A DNA stretch of 64,000 nucleotides from Blautia luti (GCF_033096465.1 NZ_AP028156.1:1074501-1138500); one strand, 5' to 3'; shown: positions 27,186 to 36,456, numbered from the stretch's first letter. Notes: generated by a model not told the origin, from the letters alone. Translations and numbers: made by a program.

Positions 27186-28094
27186 ATGAACGAAAATTTC
27201 AAATCCGGATTTGTAGCGATCATTGGAAGACCAAATGTGGGAAAATCCACACTGATGAATCACCTCATTGGACAGAAGATCGCCATCACATCCAAGAAAC
27301 CTCAGACAACCAGAAACAGGATCCAGACCGTCTATACCTGTGATGAGGGACAGATCGTATTTCTGGACACACCGGGTATCCACAAGGCAAAGAACAAGCT
27401 GGGTGAATATATGGTCCAGGTGGCAGAGCGTACCCTGAAAGAGGTAGATGCCATTATGTGGCTGGTAGAACCAAGCACCTTTATCGGTGCAGGAGAGCGA
27501 CATATTGCAGAGCAGCTTCAGAATATTGGTGTGCCTGTGATCCTGATCATCAATAAGATTGATACTGTTTCCAAAGAGGAGATCCTTCCGGCTATTGATA
27601 CGTACCGTAAAGTATGTGATTTCGCAGAGATCATTCCATGCTCTGCCCTTCGTGGACAAAACACCCAGGATATCATCGGATGCATCCTGAAATACCTGCC
27701 ATATGGCCCGATGTTCTATGATGAGGATACAGTAACAGATCAGCCACAGCGTCAGATCGTGGCTGAGATCATCAGGGAAAAAGCACTCCATGCACTGGAT
27801 GCGGAGATTCCCCATGGTATCGCTGTAGCTATTGACCGTATGAAGACCCGTCCGGGCAAGAACCCTATTGTGGATATTGATGCAACCATCATCTGCGAAA
27901 GAGAATCCCATAAAGGGATCATCATCGGCAAACAGGGTGCCATGCTGAAAAAGATCGGCAGCAATGCCAGATACGAGATCGAACGTATGCTGGAGTCCAA
28001 GGTAAATCTCAAACTCTGGGTCAAAGTAAAGAAAGACTGGAGAGACAGTGATTTCCTGATCAAAAACTTCGGATACGATAAAAAAGAAATATAA
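27186..28094 (+). CDS. era: GTPase Era, ribosome small-subunit maturation
   Basis: The 302-residue protein has all G motifs: G1 IIGRPNVGKSTLMN, G2 TSKKPQTTRNR, G3 FLDTPGIHKAKN, G4 IINKIDTV and G5 PCSALRGQN. The C-terminal KH domain has VERESHKGIIIGKQGAML-type sequence (here ICERESHKGIIIGKQG). It binds 16S rRNA near its 3' end and helps 30S assembly at the membrane. The stop codon overlaps the recO start by one base, indicating coupling. The start follows AAAAGGAAC. Confidence 0.96.
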   Translation: MNENFKSGFVAIIGRPNVGKSTLMNHLIGQKIAITSKKPQTTRNRIQTVYTCDEGQIVFLDTPGIHKAKNKLGEYMVQVAERTLKEVDAIMWLVEPSTFIGAGERHIAEQLQNIGVPVILIINKIDTVSKEEILPAIDTYRKVCDFAEIIPCSALRGQNTQDIIGCILKYLPYGPMFYDEDTVTDQPQRQIVAEIIREKALHALDAEIPHGIAVAIDRMKTRPGKNPIVDIDATIICERESHKGIIIGKQGAMLKKIGSNARYEIERMLESKVNLKLWVKVKKDWRDSDFLIKNFGYDKKEI

Positions 28095-28846
28095 TGAGTG
28101 ATCTGATCACAGTGCAGGGAGTGGTTCTCTCTGCCATGCCTGTTGGTGAGTATGATAAGCGGATTGTGCTGCTTACCAGGGAACGGGGTAAGATCTCAGC
28201 CTTCGCCAAAGGGGCCAGACGGCCCAACAGTCCTTTCCTGGCAGCAGCCAATCCCTTTGTATTCGGGACCTTTACTCTGTATGAGGGAAGATCCAGTTAT
28301 AATCTGAATCAGGTATCCATCACCCATCATTTCGTAGAGCTGGCAGGGAAACAGCCGGGTATCTATTATGGGTATTATTTTCTGGAACTGGCAGATTACT
28401 TCGGACAGGAAGGCACAGACGAGAAGGATTCCATGAATCTTTTATATGTAACTGTGAAGGCACTGCTGAATCCCCATATAGATGACAGGCTGGTACGATG
28501 TATCTTTGAACTTCGGATGATGGCTGTGCAGGGGCTCTGCCCGTCGCTTTTTAACTGTGTCTGCTGCGGCAGACAGGTACAGGAGGGAGAAGAAGTATTC
28601 TTTTCCCAGAGCGCCAATGGTATTCTGGATAAAGAATGCCTGGGACAGGTCAGGGATGCCAGAAGAGTTTCCACTGCTGCCTTATATGCCATGCGGTATA
28701 TGGTCACTGCAGAACTTGGCAGGCTTTATACCTTCGCTGTGAAGGCGGATGTGCTCTTTGAACTGGAACGTCATATCCACACTTATATCAGCACAAATAC
28801 AGAAAAAAGGTTCAAAAGCCTGGAAATTCTGGAAATAATGAGCTGA
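28094..28846 (+). CDS. recO: DNA repair protein RecO
   Basis: The 250-residue protein has an N-terminal OB fold (TVQGVVLSAMPVGEYDKRIVLLTRERGKISAFAKGARRP) and a helical C-terminal domain. The four-Cys zinc site has its first pair in NCVCCGR. It loads RecA on SSB-covered gaps with RecR. Its ATG overlaps the era stop codon. The era-recO-glyS order is common in Firmicutes. Confidence 0.94.
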   Translation: MSDLITVQGVVLSAMPVGEYDKRIVLLTRERGKISAFAKGARRPNSPFLAAANPFVFGTFTLYEGRSSYNLNQVSITHHFVELAGKQPGIYYGYYFLELADYFGQEGTDEKDSMNLLYVTVKALLNPHIDDRLVRCIFELRMMAVQGLCPSLFNCVCCGRQVQEGEEVFFSQSANGILDKECLGQVRDARRVSTAALYAMRYMVTAELGRLYTFAVKADVLFELERHIHTYISTNTEKRFKSLEILEIMS

Positions 28847-28852
28847 GATGCC

Positions 28853-28881
28853 TTGCAAAAGAAAAAAGATAACGTTATAAT
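28853..28881 (+). promoter_or_regulatory. Promoter of the glycyl-tRNA synthetase gene
   Basis: TTGCAA (28853-28858), 17-base spacer, TATAAT (28876-28881). The leader of about 55 bases is too short for a T-box. Confidence 0.7.
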
Positions 28882-28941
28882 AGCAGTATTCACTGGCAGT
28901 AAGTACTGTCGGAAATTGCATAAAAAACGAGGAGAACAGTA

Positions 28942-30336
28942 ATGGAAAAAACAATGGACAAAATTATTGCCCTGGCGAAAGCAAGAGGCTTTGTTTACCC
29001 GGGCTCTGAAATCTATGGCGGTCTTGCAAATACATGGGACTACGGTAACCTGGGCGTTGAACTGAAAAATAACGTAAAACGTGCATGGTGGCAGAAATTT
29101 ATCCAGGAGTCTCCATATAACGTAGGTGTTGACTGTGCGATTCTGATGAACCCGCAGACATGGGTAGCATCCGGACATCTGGGAAGCTTTTCCGATCCGC
29201 TGATGGACTGTAAGGAATGTCACGAGCGTTTCCGTGCAGATAAGATCATTGAGGACTTCAGCCAGGAGAACGGCATTGAACTGGAGAGTTCTGTAGACGG
29301 ATGGTCACAGGAAGAGATGATGAATTTCATCAAAGATCATAATGTACCATGCCCGACCTGCGGCAAACATAACTTCACAGATATCCGTCAGTTCAACCTG
29401 ATGTTCAAAACATTTCAGGGTGTAACAGAGGATGCCAAGAATACCGTATACTTAAGACCTGAAACAGCACAGGGTATTTTCGTAAACTTCAAGAATGTGC
29501 AGAGAACATCCCGTAAGAAAATCCCGTTTGGTATCGGCCAGATCGGTAAATCTTTCCGTAACGAGATCACACCGGGTAACTTTACATTCCGTACCCGTGA
29601 GTTCGAGCAGATGGAACTTGAATTCTTCTGCGAGCCGGATACAGACCTTGAGTGGTTTGCATACTGGAAGAGCTTCTGCCTGAACTGGTTACATTCCCTT
29701 GGCCTGAAGGACGAAGAAGTTCGTTACCGTGACCATGATGCAGAAGAGCTAAGCTTCTACAGCAAGGCTACTACAGATGTAGAGTTCCTGTTCCCATTCG
29801 GATGGGGCGAACTGTGGGGAATCGCTGATAGAACCGATTATGACCTGACACAGCATCAGAACGTATCCGGACAGGATCTGACATACTTCGATGATGAGAA
29901 GAAACAGAAATATATTCCATATGTAATCGAGCCGTCACTGGGAGCTGACCGTGTGGTACTTGCATTCCTGTGCAGCGCATATGATGAGGAAGTTCTGGAT
30001 GCAGAGAAGAATGACGTTCGTACAGTTCTTCATTTCCATCCGGCACTTGCACCTGTGAAAATCGGTGTGCTTCCGCTTTCCAAGAAGCTCAATGAAGGTG
30101 CAGAGAAGATCTATCAGCAGTTAAGCAAGAAATACAACTGCGAATATGATGACCGTGGAAACATCGGTAAACGTTACAGAAGACAGGATGAGATCGGTAC
30201 TCCGTTCTGCGTAACATACGATTTCGAATCTGAGAACGATGGAGCAGTTACTATCCGTGACCGTGACACCATGGAACAGGTTCGTGTGAAGATTGATGAA
30301 CTGGATGCATATTTCGCAGACAAATTCACATTCTAA
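28942..30336 (+). CDS. glyS: Glycyl-tRNA synthetase, homodimeric class II type
   Basis: The 464-residue single-chain enzyme is of the dimeric alpha2 type. Seen are the N-terminal [20 protein letters not shown], a zinc-ribbon-like insertion ([11 protein letters not shown] ... CPTCGKHNF), motif 2 region [14 protein letters not shown] with [20 protein letters not shown], and motif 3 [14 protein letters not shown]. The C-terminal anticodon-binding domain begins near [10 protein letters not shown]. It charges tRNA-Gly. The start follows ACGAGGAGAACAGT. It is monocistronic with its own promoter and terminator. Confidence 0.96.
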   Translation: MEKTMDKIIALAKARGFVYPGSEIYGGLANTWDYGNLGVELKNNVKRAWWQKFIQESPYNVGVDCAILMNPQTWVASGHLGSFSDPLMDCKECHERFRADKIIEDFSQENGIELESSVDGWSQEEMMNFIKDHNVPCPTCGKHNFTDIRQFNLMFKTFQGVTEDAKNTVYLRPETAQGIFVNFKNVQRTSRKKIPFGIGQIGKSFRNEITPGNFTFRTREFEQMELEFFCEPDTDLEWFAYWKSFCLNWLHSLGLKDEEVRYRDHDAEELSFYSKATTDVEFLFPFGWGELWGIADRTDYDLTQHQNVSGQDLTYFDDEKKQKYIPYVIEPSLGADRVVLAFLCSAYDEEVLDAEKNDVRTVLHFHPALAPVKIGVLPLSKKLNEGAEKIYQQLSKKYNCEYDDRGNIGKRYRRQDEIGTPFCVTYDFESENDGAVTIRDRDTMEQVRVKIDELDAYFADKFTF

Positions 30337-30352
30337 ATTGATAAAATACAGC

Positions 30353-30395
30353 AAGGGAGCTGTTCATGGCAATAACCAGGACAGCTCCCTTTTCC
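30353..30395 (+). terminator. Terminator of glyS
   Basis: AAGGGAGCTGT / ACAGCTCCCTT with a 17-base loop, followed by TTCC. Confidence 0.8.
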
Positions 30396-30445
30396 TATAA
30401 TTTCCACTTTATCCATATGAATTTGACAGAATTTTAACTTTTTAC

Positions 30446-30474
30446 TTGTTTAATACTTTAAAATTTTGTATAAT
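30446..30474 (+). promoter_or_regulatory. Promoter of the Nramp-like transporter gene
   Basis: TTGTTT (30446-30451), 17-base spacer, TATAAT (30469-30474), in a very AT-rich stretch. The leader of about 120 bases contains palindrome copy B. Confidence 0.55.
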
Positions 30475-30487
30475 GAAAGACAATACA

Positions 30488-30513
30488 GTTACTGTGCACG
30501 GAGTGAACAGTAA
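30488..30513 (+). repeat. Interspersed palindrome, copy B
   Basis: Same sequence as 27066-27091, in the leader of the transporter gene. The 27th base differs (G for C). Confidence 0.65.
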
Positions 30514-30603
30514 GACAACACATGTAACTGTTCGGCATTTTCGCAGCAGACGGCCGGGCAGTTTCAATAAATTTAAAAATTAAATAAAAGGGGGAAATGA
30601 GAA

Positions 30604-31806
30604 ATGACAGAAAAGAAAAAGAACGGCGGAGCACTGCTCGGCGCAGCTTTCCTTATGGCTACCTCAGCAATCGGACCTGGATTCCTGACTCAGACATCCA
30701 CATTCACAGGACAGTATCAGGCGAGTTTTGGTTTTGTAATCCTTGTTTCTGTAATCCTTGCAGCAGTGGCACAGCTGAATATCTGGCGTGTGCTTTGTGT
30801 AACAGGGCTTCATGGACAGGAAGTGGCCAACAAACTTCTTCCGGGACTTGGATATCTGGTGTCTGTACTGATTGTATTCGGCGGTCTGGTATTTAACATC
30901 GGAAATGTTGGTGGAGGAGCTCTTGGGTTCAATACTTTACTTGGAATTCCAACTAAAGTTGGTTACATACTTGCCGGAGCACTTGCAATTGCAGTATTCC
31001 TGTTCAAGAATGCAAAGAATGCCATGGATACCATTACCAAAGTTCTTGGTGCAGCGATGATCATCGTAATTTTTATTGTGATCATTATCGTAAAACCACC
31101 GGTAGGAAGTGCCATCAAGAACACATTTGTACCGTCTGAGGGTGTTACAAATCTGATTCCTGCCATCCTGACACTGCTTGGTGGAACAGTTGGCGGATAT
31201 ATCACATTCTCAGGAGCACACCGTCTGATCGATGCAGGTATCACAGGAGAGAAGAACTTAAAAGAAATCAACAAGAGTTCTGTTATGGGTATGCTCATTG
31301 CAGCAGTTGTTCGAATCTTCCTTTTCCTTGCAGTTCTCGGCGTTGTTGTAAAAGGTGTGACACTTGATGCTTCCAACCCTGCAGCAGATGCATTCAGACA
31401 GGGCGCAGGAGAGATCGGCTACCGTTTCGCCGGACTGGTTCTTCTGTGTGCAGCCATCACATCCATTATCGGAGCTGCCTACACTTCTGTTTCATTCCTG
31501 AAAACCTTCAATAAGAAGATTGAAGAGAATGAGAACAAAGTGATCATTGTATTTATTGTAATCTCTACAGCAATTATGTTTATTCTGGGAAATCCGGCAG
31601 TTCTGCTGGTACTTGCAGGCGCTGTAAATGGTCTGATCCTTCCGATCACCCTTGCAATCTGCCTCATCGCATCTCAGAAGAAATCTATTATGGGAGAGAA
31701 CTATCATCATCCAAAGATTCTGCTGATCCTTGGAATCGTAGTAGTTATCCTTACTGCTTACCTTGGCGTAAATACTTTTATTTCCCAGCTTGGTAAGTTA
31801 CTGTAA
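30604..31806 (+). CDS. Nramp-fold transporter lacking metal-binding motifs, linked to oxoprolinase genes
   Basis: The 400-residue membrane protein has about 11 transmembrane segments and is an Nramp (SLC11) homologue. In true metal carriers segment 1 carries DPGN; here the position reads SAIGPGFLTQTS, without Asp or Asn. The segment-6 MPH motif reads LGGTVGGYITFSGAH, without Met. Divalent metal transport is therefore unlikely. Nramp-like genes often sit beside pxpA/B/C in Clostridia, so uptake of 5-oxoproline or a related lactam or amino acid is my inference. It is followed by a terminator-like hairpin before pxpB. The start follows GGGGGAAATGAGAA. Confidence 0.75.
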   Translation: MTEKKKNGGALLGAAFLMATSAIGPGFLTQTSTFTGQYQASFGFVILVSVILAAVAQLNIWRVLCVTGLHGQEVANKLLPGLGYLVSVLIVFGGLVFNIGNVGGGALGFNTLLGIPTKVGYILAGALAIAVFLFKNAKNAMDTITKVLGAAMIIVIFIVIIIVKPPVGSAIKNTFVPSEGVTNLIPAILTLLGGTVGGYITFSGAHRLIDAGITGEKNLKEINKSSVMGMLIAAVVRIFLFLAVLGVVVKGVTLDASNPAADAFRQGAGEIGYRFAGLVLLCAAITSIIGAAYTSVSFLKTFNKKIEENENKVIIVFIVISTAIMFILGNPAVLLVLAGAVNGLILPITLAICLIASQKKSIMGENYHHPKILLILGIVVVILTAYLGVNTFISQLGKLL

Positions 31807-31856
31807 GCAAGTAATTAAGAAAAGGCTGCTGTCACCTGACAGCGGCTGGCTTTCAG

Positions 31857-31889
31857 AAAAGGTGTGATCTTCCAGGTTACACCTTTTTG
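31857..31889 (+). terminator. Terminator or attenuator before pxpB
   Basis: AAAAGGTGT / ACACCTTTTT around an imperfect stem, followed by TTTTTG. A second hairpin (GCTGCTGTCA / TGACAGCGGC) lies just upstream at 31825-31846. Transcription of the oxoprolinase genes may depend on read-through. Confidence 0.65.
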
Positions 31890-31917
31890 CGTATTAAAAA
31901 AGATAAGGAGTAAAAAT

Positions 31918-32646
31918 ATGCCGGAAATCAGAATACTGACAGAAGGAGATTCTTCTGTTCTGGTTGAATTTGGCAAAGAGATCAATCCGGAGATCAACCG
32001 GAAGATCACTGCCACTGTACAGCTTATGAGAGAACAGCATATCGAAGGTGTGGTTGATGTCATACCAGCGTTCTGCTCACTGCTGATCAATTATGATCCC
32101 CGTGTAATTTCTTTTGATGACCTGAAGACCAGACTGGAAATTCTGGTCAAAATGGATGTCAAAGCAGGGGAAGAAAAAAAGAAAGTTTATGAAATCCCAG
32201 TGTGCTATGGTGGAGAATATGGCCCTGACCTTGAGAACATTGCAGAGCATGCAGGATTGTCTGTAGAAGAAGTGATCAAGATCCATTCTTCCAGGGATTA
32301 TCTGATCTACATGCTTGGATTCCTTCCGGGCTTCTGTTATCTGGGAGGTCTGGACGAGCGGATCCATACACCGAGACTTGCAAATCCAAGGATTAAGATC
32401 AGTGCGGGAAGCGTGGGAATCGGTGGTTCCCAGACCGGTATTTATCCTCTGGATTCTCCGGGAGGATGGCAGTTAATGGGTATGACACCTGTTAAGACCT
32501 ATGATCCTGAGAGAGAAGTACCGATCCTGGTAGAAGCAGGAGATTATATCCGTTTTGTACCAATCGATGAAGAAGAATACAAACGGATCAAAGAATTAGT
32601 AGAACGTGGGGAATACCAGTGCATCGTTCACGAAGGAGAGGTGTAA
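31918..32646 (+). CDS. pxpB: 5-oxoprolinase subunit PxpB (KipI / allophanate hydrolase subunit 1 family)
   Basis: The 242-residue protein starts at ATG 31918 after AAGGAGT; the open frame extends to 31864. KipI-family marks are EGDSSVLVEFGKEI, YGGEYGPDLENIAEHAGLS, MLGFLPGFCYLGGLDERI and the SVGIGGSQTGIYPLDSPGGW loop. With PxpC it forms the catalytic pair that, with PxpA, hydrolyses 5-oxoproline using ATP. The same fold is the N-terminal part of the urea carboxylase carboxyltransferase domain. The pxpC start lies one base after this stop. Confidence 0.9.
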   Translation: MPEIRILTEGDSSVLVEFGKEINPEINRKITATVQLMREQHIEGVVDVIPAFCSLLINYDPRVISFDDLKTRLEILVKMDVKAGEEKKKVYEIPVCYGGEYGPDLENIAEHAGLSVEEVIKIHSSRDYLIYMLGFLPGFCYLGGLDERIHTPRLANPRIKISAGSVGIGGSQTGIYPLDSPGGWQLMGMTPVKTYDPEREVPILVEAGDYIRFVPIDEEEYKRIKELVERGEYQCIVHEGEV

Positions 32647-32647
32647 G

Positions 32648-33655
32648 ATGGGAATTCGTATATTAAAGGGCGGCATGATGACAACTGTACAGGATCTGGG
32701 AAGAACCGGCTATCAGAGCCAGGGATTCAGCGTGGCTGGTGTTATGGATGTCCGTTCATTTAAAATCGCCAACCTTCTTCTGGATAATCCGGAGAATGAG
32801 GCAGTTCTTGAGATTACCCTGATCGGTCCTACTCTTGAATTTACATCAGCTACCATTATTGCTATTACAGGCGGTGATTTCCAGCCGACCATCAACGGGG
32901 AGCCTGCACCGATGTACACAGCACTTTATATGAACAAAGGCGATGTGCTGAAGTTCGGAAGTGCCAGAACAGGAAGCAGAGCATATATCGCATTTTCCAG
33001 TTATCTGGACATCCCGGTAGTGATGGGAAGCCGCTGTACCAACTTAAAGAGCAAGCTGGGCGGATTCAAGGGCAGAAAACTGCAGGCAGGAGATTATATC
33101 GGATTTCGTATTAAGAGACGTTACCTGCCGTTTTTCCTTTCCAGAAAGCTGGATATTGATGAATATGACCAGACAGAAGCAACCTTACGTGTGGTTATGG
33201 GACCTCAGAATTCCATGTTCAGCAAGCAGGGAATCGATACATTCCTTCACAGTGAATATACAGTGACCAGCGATTTTGACCGTATGGGATGCAGACTGGA
33301 AGGTCCGTTTATTGCGCCAAAGGAAACTTCAGATATTATTTCTGATGGTATTGCATTCGGAGCAATTCAGGTACCGTCACACGGCAAGCCGATCATCCTG
33401 CTGGCAGACCGCCAGACAACAGGAGGATATGCGAAGATTGCTACAGTGGCAAGTGTGGATATCCCGAAACTGGTACAGAGAAAGACAGACCACAAGATCC
33501 ATTTCAAACCGATCACTGTACAGGAAGCACAGAGATTATATCTGGAAGAGATGAAAGAACTGGACGGACTGAGAAAGATCATCCACCAGCCGTGTAAAGA
33601 GGTTCTGGACTGCCGTCTGGTTGCCAAGAGACTGCGCAAGCTGTTTGAAGAATAA
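32648..33655 (+). CDS. pxpC: 5-oxoprolinase subunit PxpC (KipA / allophanate hydrolase subunit 2 family)
   Basis: The 335-residue protein starts at ATG 32648 after GAGAGG. KipA-family marks are GGMMTTVQDLGRTGYQSQGF, ANLLLDNPENEAVLEIT, VVMGPQNSMFSKQG, SDFDRMGCRLEGP and LLADRQTTGGYAKIATV. It is the partner of PxpB and equals the second half of the carboxyltransferase domain of urea carboxylase. The next gene, accB, follows after a 104-base gap, with ribosome site AAAGGAG. Confidence 0.9.
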   Translation: MGIRILKGGMMTTVQDLGRTGYQSQGFSVAGVMDVRSFKIANLLLDNPENEAVLEITLIGPTLEFTSATIIAITGGDFQPTINGEPAPMYTALYMNKGDVLKFGSARTGSRAYIAFSSYLDIPVVMGSRCTNLKSKLGGFKGRKLQAGDYIGFRIKRRYLPFFLSRKLDIDEYDQTEATLRVVMGPQNSMFSKQGIDTFLHSEYTVTSDFDRMGCRLEGPFIAPKETSDIISDGIAFGAIQVPSHGKPIILLADRQTTGGYAKIATVASVDIPKLVQRKTDHKIHFKPITVQEAQRLYLEEMKELDGLRKIIHQPCKEVLDCRLVAKRLRKLFEE

Positions 33656-33759
33656 AGAATCTGCCGGGAAAACAGTAAGCTCCGGAGAACCCAAAATCGT
33701 ATAAATGAAACAAAAATGGCAAATAAATTTACATGAGTTAGAAGAGAAAGGAGTACTTC

Positions 33760-34200
33760 ATGGATTTAGAGAAGATTGAAGGATTAGTAAAAATTATTGA
33801 GGAGTCCTCCCTCAATGAATTCACATACAAGGACAAAGATGTAAAGATCACAATGAGTAAACTGGATCACCCGCCTGTAGTGGCAGCAGGAGTACCGGTA
33901 GCAGCACCTGCATCGGCAGCGGTAAACACATCTGTGGAAGCAGCAGAGGAAGAGGATGATACCTTATTTATCACTTCCCCGATCGTAGGAACTTTTTATT
34001 CCGCAGCAGCACCGGATGTACCTGCATTTGTAAAAGTAGGAGATCAGGTAAAAGCAGGTCAGACAGTCTGCATCCTGGAAGCCATGAAACTGATGAACGA
34101 GATCCAGAGTGATTATGACTGTGAAATCGAGGCAGTATTAGTAAGCAATGAACAGAAAGTAGAATACGGACAGCCGCTGTTTCGTGTAAAGAAACTGTAG
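33760..34200 (+). CDS. accB: Biotin carboxyl carrier protein
   Basis: The 146-residue protein has an N-terminal helical part ([18 protein letters not shown]), an Ala/Pro/Val-rich linker (about 50-70), and a C-terminal biotinyl domain. Biotin is attached to Lys110 in [15 protein letters not shown]. It carries the carboxyl group from the biotin carboxylase (next gene) to the carboxyltransferase. No accA or accD genes are nearby; instead it is flanked by pxpC and accC, so its partner may be PxpB/PxpC rather than acetyl-CoA carboxylase. Confidence 0.93.
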   Translation: MDLEKIEGLVKIIEESSLNEFTYKDKDVKITMSKLDHPPVVAAGVPVAAPASAAVNTSVEAAEEEDDTLFITSPIVGTFYSAAAPDVPAFVKVGDQVKAGQTVCILEAMKLMNEIQSDYDCEIEAVLVSNEQKVEYGQPLFRVKKL

Positions 34201-34222
34201 GAGACAAAGGAGGCAGTACGAT

Positions 34223-35569
34223 TTGTTTAATAAAATTCTGATTGCCAATCGTGGTGAAATCGCAGTGCGTATCATCCGCGCCTGCAGAAATATGGGAATC
34301 CGCAGTGTGGCAGTGTATTCCAAAGAAGATGCAAAGAGCCTTCATGTACAGCTGGCAGACCAGCGTATCTGCATCGGTGAAGGTCCTGCGCGAAACAGTT
34401 ATCTGAATATGGACCGGATCATCGCGGCAGCCGAGAATATGGGGGCAGATGCCATTCATCCGGGATTCGGATTCCTGTCCGAGAACAGTGACTTCGTCCG
34501 CAAGTGTCAGGAAAACGGTATTACGTTTATCGGGCCGGATGCAGATGTGATTGATAAGATGGGAAACAAATCCCATGCAAGAAAGACAATGATGGATGCC
34601 GGTGTTCCGGTAGTACCGGGAACCAAAGAGCCTGTCTATGATGCAGAAACAGGTAAGAAACTGGCAGAGGAGATCGGCTATCCGGTTATGATCAAGGCTT
34701 CTTCCGGTGGTGGCGGTAAAGGTATGCGTGTAGCTGCCAATGAGGATGAATTTGAGTTTCAGTTTAACATGGCGCAGAGAGAATCTGCCAATGCATTCGG
34801 TGATGATACCATGTACATCGAGCGTTTCGTAGAGAATCCCCGTCATGTAGAGATCCAGATCATGGCAGACAGTCATGGAAATGTAGTAGCTCTTGGAGAA
34901 CGTGACTGTTCTGTACAGAGAAACCATCAGAAACTAATCGAGGAATCCCCGTCCCCGGCTATTGATGATGCAACACGTAAAAAAATGAATGAATATGCAG
35001 TTCTTGCTGCGAAAACAGTAGGTTATACCAATGCGGGAACCATTGAGTTTATCGTAGACCCGAAAGGCAATTTCTATTTCATGGAAATGAACACCAGAAT
35101 TCAGGTAGAGCATGGTGTTACAGAGATGGTAACAGGCACAGACCTGATCATTGAGCAGATCCGTGTGGCAATGGGCGAGGAATTAAGCTTTAAGCAGGAG
35201 GATGTCCAGATCAAAGGACATGCCATTGAGTGCCGTATTAATGCAGAGATCCCGGAGAAGAACTTTATGCCAAGTCCTGGCGTGGTACAGCATATGCACC
35301 TTCCGGCAGGTAATGGAGTGCGTGTAGATACCGGACTTTATACAGGATATAAGATTCCCTCCGAATACGATTCCATGATCGCGAAAGTTATCGTTCATGC
35401 ACCGGACAGAGAGGCAGCGCTTCAGAAGATGCGTTCTGCACTGGATGAGATGGTGATCATGGGAGTGGAGACAAACCTGGATTTTCAGTATCAGATCATG
35501 AAGAATCCGGTATTCTGTGAGGGAAAAGCAGATACAGGATTTATTGAGAATGTGCTGAAGATTAAGTAA
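34223..35569 (+). CDS. accC: Biotin carboxylase
   Basis: The 448-residue ATP-grasp enzyme begins at TTG 34223 after AAAGGAGG. Marks are FNKILIANRGEIAVRIIRAC, ADAIHPGFGFLSEN, the glycine-rich loop IKASSGGGGKGMRVA, ERDCSVQRNHQKLIEE, and the catalytic FYFMEMNTRIQVEHGVTEM. It carboxylates biotin on AccB with ATP and bicarbonate. It lies between accB and pxpA (13 bases), clearly within the lactam gene set. Confidence 0.94.
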   Translation: MFNKILIANRGEIAVRIIRACRNMGIRSVAVYSKEDAKSLHVQLADQRICIGEGPARNSYLNMDRIIAAAENMGADAIHPGFGFLSENSDFVRKCQENGITFIGPDADVIDKMGNKSHARKTMMDAGVPVVPGTKEPVYDAETGKKLAEEIGYPVMIKASSGGGGKGMRVAANEDEFEFQFNMAQRESANAFGDDTMYIERFVENPRHVEIQIMADSHGNVVALGERDCSVQRNHQKLIEESPSPAIDDATRKKMNEYAVLAAKTVGYTNAGTIEFIVDPKGNFYFMEMNTRIQVEHGVTEMVTGTDLIIEQIRVAMGEELSFKQEDVQIKGHAIECRINAEIPEKNFMPSPGVVQHMHLPAGNGVRVDTGLYTGYKIPSEYDSMIAKVIVHAPDREAALQKMRSALDEMVIMGVETNLDFQYQIMKNPVFCEGKADTGFIENVLKIK

Positions 35570-35582
35570 GGAGGTAAGGCAA

Positions 35583-36353
35583 ATGTACACAGTAGACTTA
35601 AACAGTGACCTTGGCGAAAGTTTCGGCCGCTATACCATTGGAAATGACGATAAGATCATTCCTCTGATCTCATCTGCAAATGTAGCCTGCGGTTATCACG
35701 CAGCTGATCCTGTAGTAATGGGAAAAACCATTGCAATGGCAAAGGAAGCAGATATCCGGGTTGGTGCACATCCTGGATTCCCGGATCTGATGGGATTCGG
35801 AAGAAGAAACATGAACGTAACACCTGCAGAGGCCAAAGCATACGTACTCTATCAGTTAGGCGCACTGGATGCATTCTGTAGAGTAAATGGCGTGAAGATG
35901 CAGCATGTGAAACCTCACGGCGCACTTTACAACATGGCAGCGAAAGACTATGCACTGTCCACAGCAATCTGTGAAGCAATCAAAGAGTTCGACAGTAATC
36001 TCATCGTTCTCGCATTATCCGGTGGACAGCTTGCGAAAGCAGCCCAGGATATGGGACTTCGCACAGCGATGGAAGTATTTGCAGACCGTGGCTATGAAGA
36101 GGACGGAACTCTGGTAGACAGACGGAAAGAAGGAGCCATGATCACAGACGAGAACGAAGCGATCGCCCGTGTGATCCGTATGGTAAAAGAGAAGAAAGTT
36201 ACTGCGGTAACAGGCAAAGACATTCCGATCCAGGCAGATTCCATCTGCGTACACGGAGACGGAGCGAAAGCACTGGCATTCGTAGAGAAGATCAGAGAAG
36301 CTTTCGGAAAAGAAGGAATCCAGATCAGCCCACTGGATGAATTTGTAAAATAA
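35583..36353 (+). CDS. pxpA: 5-oxoprolinase subunit PxpA (LamB/YcsF family)
   Basis: The 256-residue protein has the LamB/YcsF signatures VDLNSDLGESFGRYTIGND, ISSANVACGYHAADP, VGAHPGFPDLMGFGRR, VKPHGALYNMAAKD and EVFADRGYEEDGTLVDR. It supplies substrate binding or activation for ATP-dependent ring opening of 5-oxoproline. It is the last gene of the cluster and ends in a strong terminator. The start follows AAGGAGGTAAGGCAA. Confidence 0.93.
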   Translation: MYTVDLNSDLGESFGRYTIGNDDKIIPLISSANVACGYHAADPVVMGKTIAMAKEADIRVGAHPGFPDLMGFGRRNMNVTPAEAKAYVLYQLGALDAFCRVNGVKMQHVKPHGALYNMAAKDYALSTAICEAIKEFDSNLIVLALSGGQLAKAAQDMGLRTAMEVFADRGYEEDGTLVDRRKEGAMITDENEAIARVIRMVKEKKVTAVTGKDIPIQADSICVHGDGAKALAFVEKIREAFGKEGIQISPLDEFVK

Positions 36354-36373
36354 GAAACACTGAAATAAAAGCG

Positions 36374-36438
36374 AAAGCGCCCGGCAGCATGGAGAAATTA
36401 TAGAAAAAATTATCTTCATGCTGCCGGGCGCTTTTTTT
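36374..36438. terminator. Long terminator hairpin after pxpA
   Basis: Perfect 18-base arms AAAGCGCCCGGCAGCATG / CATGCTGCCGGGCGCTTT with a 25-base AT-rich loop, then TTTT. It can also end leftward transcription of the kinase remnant. Confidence 0.85.
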
Positions 36439-36456
36439 GCTTGATCAGGTAAGAAA

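Noticed and set aside
26922..27911. 329-codon minus-strand frame opposite era
   Set aside because: Shadow of era; spans the intergenic hairpins and encodes no recognisable domain.
28847..28941. T-box riboswitch upstream of glyS
   Set aside because: Gap of 95 bases contains the promoter, leaving about 55 bases of leader; no terminator or T-box sequence.
30423..30428. TTGACA as -35 for the Nramp-like gene
   Set aside because: It is 40 bases from the nearest TATAAT; TTGTTT at 30446 has the right 17-base spacing.
33971..34927. 318-codon minus-strand frame across accB and accC
   Set aside because: Crosses two real genes with intact catalytic motifs.
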